Shown piece by piece: positions 1-4,830 of a stretch of 5,658 nucleotides of DNA. The notes under the pieces were generated by a model, which was not told where the DNA came from, ran no database searches, and was given only the letters and a program-made list of their open reading frames with translations. The stretch lies in NCBI GenBank assembly GCA_947463755.1, contig CANHUK010000135.1, positions 1 to 5,658 of the forward strand, given 5' to 3'. The translations under genes were made by a program, and so were the position numbers. The first letter of the stretch is position 1. Every line of letters starts with the position of its first letter. The DNA is from Chitinophagaceae bacterium (GTDB lineage: Bacteria; Bacteroidota; Bacteroidia; Chitinophagales; Chitinophagaceae).

Positions 1-67
1 ATGCATGCAAGGCATTGCATCCGCTGCTACAATTCCTAAATCGTGCGGTATCAGAATAAATAAATGC

Positions 68-101
68 AAAGACGCCCCGAATGCTATTCCGGGGCGTCTT
101 T
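68..101 (-). terminator. Intrinsic terminator downstream of asd
   Basis: A perfect 12-bp inverted repeat (68-79 with 90-101) encloses a 10-nt loop. It begins 25 nt after the asd stop codon. Read on the minus strand, the stem ends in TTT and continues as a T-rich run (TTTGCATTTATTT). The A/T ends are symmetric, so it could also stop plus-strand transcripts entering from the left. The U-tract is interrupted, so termination strength is uncertain. Confidence 0.85.
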
Positions 102-126
102 GTTAGTTCGCCAATAGGACCTTCGA

Positions 127-1134
127 TCAGAGCAATCCGTTCGCTGACAGGTATTCCGCGATCTGCACGGCATTGGTGGCTGCTCCCTTCCTCAGGTTGT
201 CGCTCACGATCCACAGGTTAAGCGTATTTGGTTGTGACTCATCCCTGCGAATACGTCCGACGAAGGTGTCGTCCTTGTCATGCGCATCCTTAGGCATGGG
301 ATATTGCTGGCGGGCGGGATCGTCGACCACGACGACACCCGGTGCCGCGGAGAGGATTTCGCGTACTTCAGCCAGATCAAAATCATGTTCAAATTCGATG
401 TTCACGCTTTCGCTGTGACCACCCATTACCGGGATCCGGACCGTAGTGGCGGTCACGCGGATCGAATCATCACCCATGATCTTCTTGGTCTCGTTGGTCA
501 TCTTCATCTCCTCCTTAGTATACCCGTTGTCGAGAAACACGTCGATCTGGGGGATGACATTCAGGTCGATGGGATAGGCATAGGCCATCGGATAACTATC
601 TTCGGAACCGGCGACGGCCTTGCGACGTTCGCCCATCAGCTGATCGACGGCCTTCTTACCCGTACCGGTCACGCTCTGATAGGTTGACACGACCACGCGG
701 CGAATGCCATAACGTTTGTGCAGGGGATTCAATACCACCACCATCTGAATGGTCGAACAGTTGGGATTGGCGATGATCTTATCATCCCGGGTAAGGGTAT
801 GGGCATTGATCTCGGGTACCACGAGTTTCTTGGTGGGATCCATGCGCCAGGCGGAGGAATTGTCGATCACGGTGATACCGGCGGCGGCGAACTGCGGGGC
901 GAGTTCCAGGGAGGTGCTGCCTCCTGCAGAGAAGATGGCCACATCGGGCCTGGCGGCGATGGCATCCGCAAAACCGACAACAGCAAAGGATTTACCCTTG
1001 AATTCAACGGTCTTGCCCACGGAACGCTCGGAAGCCACCGGGATCAGTTCCTCCACAGGGAAATTTCGCTCTGCGAGCACCTGCAACATTTTTGTACCCA
1101 CCAGGCCGGTGGCGCCTACGACTGCTACTTTCAT
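127..1134 (-). CDS. asd: Aspartate-semialdehyde dehydrogenase
   Basis: This cytosolic enzyme reduces L-aspartyl-4-phosphate to L-aspartate-4-semialdehyde with NADPH, the branch step towards lysine/diaminopimelate, threonine and methionine. The 335-residue protein has the usual family length. The N-terminal Rossmann motif GATGLVG spans residues 7-13. The catalytic cysteine is C126 in NPNCST, and the GGH at 238-240 supplies the general-base histidine H240 within RIPVMGGHSE. The start at 1134 puts the nucleotide-binding beta strand (MKVAVVGATG) right at the N terminus, as expected. The upstream region is A-rich (AAGAAAGAAAAAAG) with no strong Shine-Dalgarno, common in Bacteroidota. A terminator follows the gene, and an apparent attenuator with a lysine-rich leader peptide precedes it, suggesting end-product control. 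I see no internal promoter between the attenuator and the start codon. Identification is by motif and is secure; the regulation is inference. Confidence 0.97.
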   Translation of the reverse strand: MKVAVVGATGLVGTKMLQVLAERNFPVEELIPVASERSVGKTVEFKGKSFAVVGFADAIAARPDVAIFSAGGSTSLELAPQFAAAGITVIDNSSAWRMDPTKKLVVPEINAHTLTRDDKIIANPNCSTIQMVVVLNPLHKRYGIRRVVVSTYQSVTGTGKKAVDQLMGERRKAVAGSEDSYPMAYAYPIDLNVIPQIDVFLDNGYTKEEMKMTNETKKIMGDDSIRVTATTVRIPVMGGHSESVNIEFEHDFDLAEVREILSAAPGVVVVDDPARQQYPMPKDAHDKDDTFVGRIRRDESQPNTLNLWIVSDNLRKGAATNAVQIAEYLSANGLL

Positions 1135-1170
1135 GCTTTTTTCTTTCTTAAGGGGTTTGATGATGGTTGT

Positions 1171-1204
1171 AAAACAAAAAGCCTCCCGGTATCGGAAGGC
1201 TTTT
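1171..1204 (-). terminator. Intrinsic terminator in the asd leader (attenuator)
   Basis: On the minus-strand RNA, 1204-1193 pairs with 1188-1177 in a continuous 12-bp stem closed by an AUAC tetraloop. It is followed by a U-tract (UUUUUGUUUU, 1180-1171). One pair, 1196 with 1185, is a G-U wobble in minus-strand RNA but an A-C mismatch in plus-strand RNA, so the hairpin is better formed on the asd strand. No gene other than the 20-codon leader ORF lies upstream on this strand before the divergent gene. The hairpin ends 36 nt before the asd start, so it would stop transcription before asd unless an alternative structure forms. Confidence 0.8.
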
Positions 1205-1247
1205 ACTTATGTGAACACATACTAAAAGTACTAACCTTCCAGCCGGG
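1185..1247 (-). promoter_or_regulatory. Candidate antiterminator helix of the asd attenuator
   Basis: On the minus-strand RNA, 1247-1243 (CCCGG) pairs with 1189-1185 (CCGGG), and 1241-1233 (UGGAAGGUU) pairs with 1201-1193 (AAGCCUUCCG lacks only its final fit through two G-U wobbles). A small 1x3 internal loop separates them. This gives 14 base pairs, 12 of them Watson-Crick. The helix uses the bases that form the left arm, loop and part of the right arm of the terminator, so the two structures exclude each other. Its 5' strand is the last codons of the leader ORF up to the first base of the TAG stop. A ribosome at the stop would therefore cover it, while one stalled on the earlier lysine codons would leave it free. 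Found by eye; no folding energy was calculated. Confidence 0.65.
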
Positions 1248-1293
1248 CGGAATGTTTTTTGCACTTCTTTGTATGTTTTTTCGTCAGGTTCAT
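1231..1293 (-). CDS. Putative lysine-rich leader peptide of asd
   Basis: This 20-codon ORF reads MNLTKKHTKKCKKHSARLEG and ends in TAG. Six of the 20 residues are lysine, arranged as three KK pairs (residues 5-6, 9-10 and 12-13), and there are two threonines (4 and 8). It lies in the asd 5' region, 97 nt ahead of the terminator-distal asd start codon by stop-to-start distance (1231 to 1134). Its final codons form one strand of the antiterminator helix and a terminator hairpin follows the stop by 26 nt. Lysine and threonine are end products of the aspartate pathway that asd feeds, so the peptide probably acts as a charging sensor rather than as a protein with its own job. No Shine-Dalgarno is visible; the ATG may lie only a few bases from the RNA 5' end. 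Too short to judge by coding statistics; the call rests on composition plus context. Confidence 0.65.
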   Translation of the reverse strand: MNLTKKHTKKCKKHSARLEG

Positions 1294-1326
1294 TGGTGGT
1301 ATAAAGGTAACGGGACTGTATTTTTC
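1293..1326 (+). promoter_or_regulatory. Weak candidate promoter for the lamin-tail gene
   Basis: TATTTTTC (1319-1326) matches TAnnTTTG except for the last base. A TTG (1293-1295) lies 23 nt upstream, somewhat farther than the usual 19-21. The predicted start near 1330 gives a 5' untranslated region of roughly 55 nt. It faces and overlaps the asd leader promoter, so the two could interfere with each other. Confidence 0.25.
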
Positions 1327-1333
1327 CGCCAAA
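1302..1333 (-). promoter_or_regulatory. Bacteroidota-type promoter for the asd leader
   Basis: On the minus strand a TTTG box (1333-1330) is followed, after a 20-nt spacer, by TACCTTTA (1309-1302). The latter matches the Bacteroidota -7 consensus TAnnTTTG in all but the last base. The spacing fits the usual -33/-7 arrangement. The predicted transcription start is near 1298, only about 4-5 nt before the ATG of the leader ORF. The promoter overlaps the candidate promoter of the divergent gene at 1386. Confidence 0.55.
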
Positions 1334-1385
1334 TAAATGTTATTCGACCTTGGAAGGGGGCCGCTCCGGAAGATAGCTTGCAGGT

Positions 1386-3098
1386 ATGAAATGCTGGATG
1401 ATCCTGATCGTGGCTACACTGCGTTGCTGTTCCGCGTGCTGCCAGCCGGTGCAAAGATTTGAAGTGGTGATGACGGAGATCATGGCTGATCCGCTACCCG
1501 TGGTCGGCCTTCCGGCAGCAGAATACATCGAACTGAAAAACAGGTCGAAACGCGCGCTGCGCCTCGAAGGTTGCAGGATCACCGACGGCTCGTCCAGCGG
1601 CATCATCGGATCGGGGATCATATTGCCGCCCGACAGCTTGCTCGTCCTTTGTTCAAAAACTCATGCACCCTTATTCGCCAGTTTCGGGCGGGTGGTCGGC
1701 CTGAATTCATTTCCTTCCATCGACAATGATGAAGATGAGATCGTATTGCTGTCGCCCGAAGGCGCAGTCATCCATGCACTGAAGTTTGAAGCGGCGAACT
1801 ACCGGAATCCGCTGAAGGAAGCCGGCGGATGGTCGCTGGAGATGATCGATCCGGGATTTCCATGTCATGGTTCCGAAAACTGGGCCGCCAGTGTCTCACC
1901 CGAGGGAGGCACTCCGGGAAGGAATAACAGCGTCAACGGTGTGCGCGCTGATATGACTCCACCCGGGCCGGTACGCACCTGGTCGGTTGACAGCCTCACG
2001 GTGGTTGTGCTGTTTGACGAGGGGCTCGACAGCCTGACCGCCGCACGGACAAATGCATACACATTGCAGGATGGTGCACCGCGTGTCGTAAGAGCCCTGA
2101 CCATGCCTCCGTTCTTTGACCGGGTGACATTGATGTTTGACCGGCCGCTGCGAAGGGACATCGTCTATGCACTCACGGTCAGGGATCTCCGCGACTGCCA
2201 GGGCAATGCGATCTCCACACCCGTCGTCCTGAAAACAGGAAGACCGGGACTCGCGGTCAGCGGGCAGTTGAGGATCAATGAACTACTCTTCGATCCGCGA
2301 CCGGGCGGGGCAGACTATGTAGAGTTGATCAATCTCGGTCCGGGTATCCTGGATGCGGTTGCCATGCATATCGGAAATGCACAGAACGGGGGTGTGGCGG
2401 CCAACCTGAAACCACTGCATTCAAACCCGCGGCTCATATTTCCGGGTGACCACATCGTTTGCACCACGGATCCGGGTGCCGTCATGCGGGATTATTTCGT
2501 GAGGGAACGTGCATGGCTTTGGAAGATGGGTACCCTGCCGTCCTTTCCGGATGATGCGGGATGCGTGGTGGTGCTCGATAACATGGGCAGGGAACTCGAC
2601 AGATTCAACTATGATGAAGACCTTCACTTTCCGCTGCTTGGAGAAAGAGAGGGCGTCGCTTTGGAAAGGGTACGGCCCGCATCGCCGACTTCCTCACCGG
2701 GCAACTGGCATTCCGCTTCCTCCACCTCCGGATACGGAACACCCACGGCCCGGAACAGCCAGTACATGGTTGTTGACAGCCTGCCGGGCGAAGTGCGCCT
2801 GTCTAACGGTGTCATTTCGCCCGATCTTGACGGAATAAATGATATGTTGACCGTCTCCTGGCGATTTCCCGCCACCGGCAATACAATGTCACTGCGTGTG
2901 CTGGACATACAGGGCAGAACGATCAAGACCCTCCTGCGAAACGGGCTCGCGGGCGCATCAGGAGAGATCAGCTGGAACGGGCTGCGTGATGGGGGACATC
3001 CGATGGCTGCCGGCCCCTGCGTGTTGTGGGCGGAGGTAGCGGACAATCGGGGACGAACAAGGGTGTGGCGGCTCCCTTTCCTGGTCGCTTACCGGTAG
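1386..3098 (+). CDS. Secreted lamin tail domain protein with FlgD-like C-terminal domain
   Basis: The 570-residue protein starts with a short positive/hydrophobic segment (MKCWMILIVATL, then a cysteine-rich stretch to about residue 19) that looks like an export signal; no clear lipobox is seen. Residues about 26-180 form a lamin tail domain (EIMADP, AEYIELKN, a DGSSSG segment, then a conserved-looking W-S-LE and TPGRNN end). Residues about 190-285 resemble a bacterial Ig-like (SbsA-type) domain beginning DMTPPGP. Residues about 293-455 repeat the lamin tail pattern (RINELLFDP, ADYVELINLG, ending SGYGTPTARNS). Residues about 468-570 hold SPDLDGIND, then a FlgD-like Ig fold (VLDIQGRTIKTL, ISWNGLRDGG, G-VLWAEV). 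Such C-terminal domains occur on surface proteins of Bacteroidota and may serve type IX secretion, but that is inference. The role is unknown: adhesion, matrix or a calcium-binding structural role are possible. No clear terminator follows before the convergent kinase gene 68 bp away. Confidence 0.85.
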   Translation: MKCWMILIVATLRCCSACCQPVQRFEVVMTEIMADPLPVVGLPAAEYIELKNRSKRALRLEGCRITDGSSSGIIGSGIILPPDSLLVLCSKTHAPLFASFGRVVGLNSFPSIDNDEDEIVLLSPEGAVIHALKFEAANYRNPLKEAGGWSLEMIDPGFPCHGSENWAASVSPEGGTPGRNNSVNGVRADMTPPGPVRTWSVDSLTVVVLFDEGLDSLTAARTNAYTLQDGAPRVVRALTMPPFFDRVTLMFDRPLRRDIVYALTVRDLRDCQGNAISTPVVLKTGRPGLAVSGQLRINELLFDPRPGGADYVELINLGPGILDAVAMHIGNAQNGGVAANLKPLHSNPRLIFPGDHIVCTTDPGAVMRDYFVRERAWLWKMGTLPSFPDDAGCVVVLDNMGRELDRFNYDEDLHFPLLGEREGVALERVRPASPTSSPGNWHSASSTSGYGTPTARNSQYMVVDSLPGEVRLSNGVISPDLDGINDMLTVSWRFPATGNTMSLRVLDIQGRTIKTLLRNGLAGASGEISWNGLRDGGHPMAAGPCVLWAEVADNRGRTRVWRLPFLVAYR

Positions 3099-3166
3099 GA
3101 TTCCGAACAAGGAGTTCCGCCGCAAATAAAAACAGAGCCGATCAGGTTACAAAAGAATACGGCGGA

Positions 3167-4090
3167 TCAGGTAAGTTGGATCTCGAAATTGACCAGGTCG
3201 ATGAACTGGCGGATCCTGGACTCAACATCCGACTTATCGATCTCCTTCATGCGGGTGGTTCCGAATTTCTCCACACTGAACGAAGCCATAGCAGATCCGA
3301 CGATCACCGCGGATTTCATATTTTCGAAAGAGATGTCCCGGGTGCGGGCCAGGTAGCCGATGAAGCCGCCGGCGAAGGTGTCACCGGCTCCGGTGGGATC
3401 GAACACCTCTTCCAGCGGAAGGGCCGGTGCCACGAACACGAGATCTTCATGGAAGAGCAGGGCTCCGTGTTCACCCTTTTTGATGACCAGGTACTTTGGA
3501 CCCATTTTCATGATCTCACGGGCAGCCCTGACCAGAGAGTACTGTGCGCTGAGCTGGCGGGCTTCGCTGTCGTTGATCAGCAGCACATCGACATCCTGCA
3601 ACACGCGCTCCAGATCCGGCATGGCAGACTCCATCCAGAAATTCATGGTATCGAGTACCGTAAGCTTCGGTTTCCGGCGCATCTGCCGGATCACACTGTG
3701 CTGAACGGCCGGTGCCAGGTTACCCAGCATGAGGAATTCACTGTCCTGATAGCTGTCGGGTACGACGGGTTCGAAGTCGGCCAGCACGTTCAGTTGCGTC
3801 TCCAGCGTATCCCTCGAATTCATATCCATGTGATATCGACCGGCCCAAAAGAAGGAGCGCTGGTCTTTTTTGACCTGGACCCCTTCGAGATTCACTCCCC
3901 TTGCAGCCAGTGCATCCAGCTCCTCCTGGGGGAAGTCGCCACCAACGACCGAGATCTGGTTGACGGGCTGCACCAGCTGGGAGGCGCTCCATGCGATATA
4001 TGTCGCGGCTCCGCCCACGATGCGGTCACTTTTTCCGAAAGGGGTCTCTATCTGGTCAAAAGCCATGGAACCGACAACGATCAGGGACAT
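3167..4090 (-). CDS. PfkB-family carbohydrate/nucleoside kinase
   Basis: This 307-residue cytosolic kinase belongs to the ribokinase/PfkB fold, transferring phosphate from ATP to a sugar or nucleoside hydroxyl. The N terminus MSLIVVGSMAFDQIETPFG has the typical first strand and substrate-binding Asp. GGAATYIAWSASQL supplies the family's N-terminal glycine signature. The C-terminal signature DPTGAGDTFAGG lies at residues 231-242 with anion-hole GAG and catalytic Asp at 237. LLINDSEAR around the middle fits the usual N-x-x-E metal/phosphate motif. The frame stays open upstream to 4348, but I choose the ATG at 4090. It begins exactly at the conserved first strand, sits about 17 nt after a perfect TAnnTTTG box, and the upstream extension would run into the divergent gene. 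The substrate cannot be read from the sequence; neighbours give no pathway clue. Confidence 0.9.
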   Translation of the reverse strand: MSLIVVGSMAFDQIETPFGKSDRIVGGAATYIAWSASQLVQPVNQISVVGGDFPQEELDALAARGVNLEGVQVKKDQRSFFWAGRYHMDMNSRDTLETQLNVLADFEPVVPDSYQDSEFLMLGNLAPAVQHSVIRQMRRKPKLTVLDTMNFWMESAMPDLERVLQDVDVLLINDSEARQLSAQYSLVRAAREIMKMGPKYLVIKKGEHGALLFHEDLVFVAPALPLEEVFDPTGAGDTFAGGFIGYLARTRDISFENMKSAVIVGSAMASFSVEKFGTTRMKEIDKSDVESRIRQFIDLVNFEIQLT

Positions 4091-4094
4091 ATTT

Positions 4095-4108
4095 GTGAAT
4101 TTTTTCAC
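4095..4108. repeat. Short inverted repeat at the kinase transcript start
   Basis: GTGAA (4095-4099) and TTCAC (4104-4108) flank four T residues. The repeat lies between the -7 box and the start codon of the kinase gene, about where transcription should start. It could be an operator half-site pair or a small 5' untranslated hairpin, or chance in an A/T-rich stretch. Confidence 0.3.
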
Positions 4109-4110
4109 GG

Positions 4111-4118
4111 CAAAGGTA
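4111..4118 (-). promoter_or_regulatory. -7 promoter box of the PfkB-family kinase gene
   Basis: The minus strand reads TACCTTTG, a perfect match to the Bacteroidota TAnnTTTG box. The predicted start lies near 4107, leaving about 17 nt before the ATG at 4090. No convincing TTTG box was found 19-21 nt upstream, which may mean a weak or activator-dependent promoter. Confidence 0.6.
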
Positions 4119-4168
4119 CGAAATTCCATATGGATACACCCGGGATGAAGCCGGGCGCCCCGCATTAC

Positions 4169-4199
4169 TTGGTCATTCGGACATGTAATATTTTCTTTG
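4169..4199 (+). promoter_or_regulatory. Promoter of the histidine phosphatase gene
   Basis: TTG (4169-4171) is followed after a 20-nt spacer by TTTCTTTG (4192-4199), which matches TAnnTTTG except for the second base. The spacing is typical. Transcription should start near 4203, giving a 5' untranslated region of about 20 nt before the ATG at 4223. Confidence 0.5.
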
Positions 4200-4222
4200 C
4201 ACCGCATACCAATGACGATAAC

Positions 4223-4714
4223 ATGAAAACGCTCATTCTTATTAGACATGCCAAAAGCGACTGGAAGGCCGCCTATGAAGACGACTTCGACCGGCCGCTG
4301 AATGAGCGTGGAAAGCGTGACGCGCTGAACATGGCGGAGCGGGTCCATGAAAAGGGACTTCGGATCCAGCGGATCGTCACCAGTCCTGCCCGTCGGGCGC
4401 GAAAAACCGCCAGGGCATTTTCAGAACGATATGAAAGAGAGGGAGTGCCCACGATCGAGGTCCCCGAACTTTATCTGGCTGACGCCATTGATATCTCCAG
4501 GGTGGTGAATAGCCTGCCCGACGCAGCCGACACCGTTGCCCTGTTCGGTCACAACCCGGGCATCACCGTCTATGCAAATGCTCAGGGGGTTGCAAGGGTC
4601 GATGAGATGCCCACTTGCAGTGTGCTTGCCCTCACGGCGGAAACAGACCACTGGTCCGAATTTGACCAGGCCGTGAAAAAGTTCCTGTTCTTCGACCGCC
4701 CCAGGATCCAATAA
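4223..4714 (+). CDS. SixA-like histidine phosphatase (COG2062-type)
   Basis: The 163-residue protein is a short member of the histidine phosphatase (phosphoglycerate-mutase-like) superfamily, which forms a phosphohistidine intermediate. The motif LIRHAKSDW carries R8 and the nucleophile H9; RHA instead of RHG is typical of the SixA-like group. SPARRAR supplies R57, E82 in PELYLAD is the likely acid, and FGHNPG supplies the second catalytic histidine H110. Length fits SixA-like proteins. The open frame extends far upstream, but that part is antisense to the kinase gene. The ATG at 4223 begins directly at the first beta strand and follows a promoter-like pair, so it is chosen. SixA of Escherichia coli acts on phosphohistidine proteins; whether this homologue does so or acts on a small molecule cannot be said. 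It is transcribed alone, divergent from the kinase and ended by the terminator at 4773-4814. Confidence 0.92.
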   Translation: MKTLILIRHAKSDWKAAYEDDFDRPLNERGKRDALNMAERVHEKGLRIQRIVTSPARRARKTARAFSERYEREGVPTIEVPELYLADAIDISRVVNSLPDAADTVALFGHNPGITVYANAQGVARVDEMPTCSVLALTAETDHWSEFDQAVKKFLFFDRPRIQ

Positions 4715-4772
4715 ACATCCTGAGGATCGGAGGTTTTCGGTTATGCATTACCGTTATGATGCCATCGGACAT

Positions 4773-4814
4773 AAAAAAAGGCAGCGCACTTAAGATGGTG
4801 CGCTGCCTTTTTTT
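4773..4814. terminator. Strong bidirectional terminator between convergent genes
   Basis: A perfect 10-bp GC-rich stem (4780-4789 with 4798-4807) has an 8-nt loop. It is flanked by seven A on the left and seven T on the right, which extend the pairing to 17 bp. It ends both the phosphatase transcript (stop at 4714) and the amidohydrolase transcript (stop codon at 4831-4833) because each strand shows a run of T after the stem. Confidence 0.95.
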
Positions 4815-4830
4815 GAGAGGCTTTCGATGA

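Noticed and set aside
5..20. Small hairpin ATGCAA-GGCA-TTGCAT near the left edge
   Set aside because: Six base pairs with no T-run and no adjacent gene in view; likely chance.
1135..1300. Lysine riboswitch or T-box upstream of asd
   Set aside because: The leader RNA is only about 160 nt, too short for the large lysine riboswitch plus an expression platform. No T-box consensus was seen, and a coding-type leader with Lys codons explains the terminator better.
718..1389. 223-codon plus-strand frame opposite asd and its leader
   Set aside because: It is antisense to a clearly identified gene, with Gly/His-rich translation and no recognisable motif, typical of a shadow in GC-rich DNA.
3026..4222. 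Long open plus-strand frame joined in frame to the histidine phosphatase
   Set aside because: It lies antisense to the PfkB-family kinase, whose motifs are clear, and its translation (His-rich, no recognisable domain) looks like a shadow of the coding strand. The phosphatase has its own start and promoter-like boxes at 4223.
4091..4348. Upstream N-terminal extension of the kinase to 4348
   Set aside because: It would overlap the start of the phosphatase gene, lacks family similarity, and would bypass the perfect promoter box at 4111-4118.
4738..4753. CGGT...ACCG inverted repeat after the phosphatase gene
   Set aside because: Only four base pairs and no context; the strong terminator at 4773-4814 already ends this transcript.
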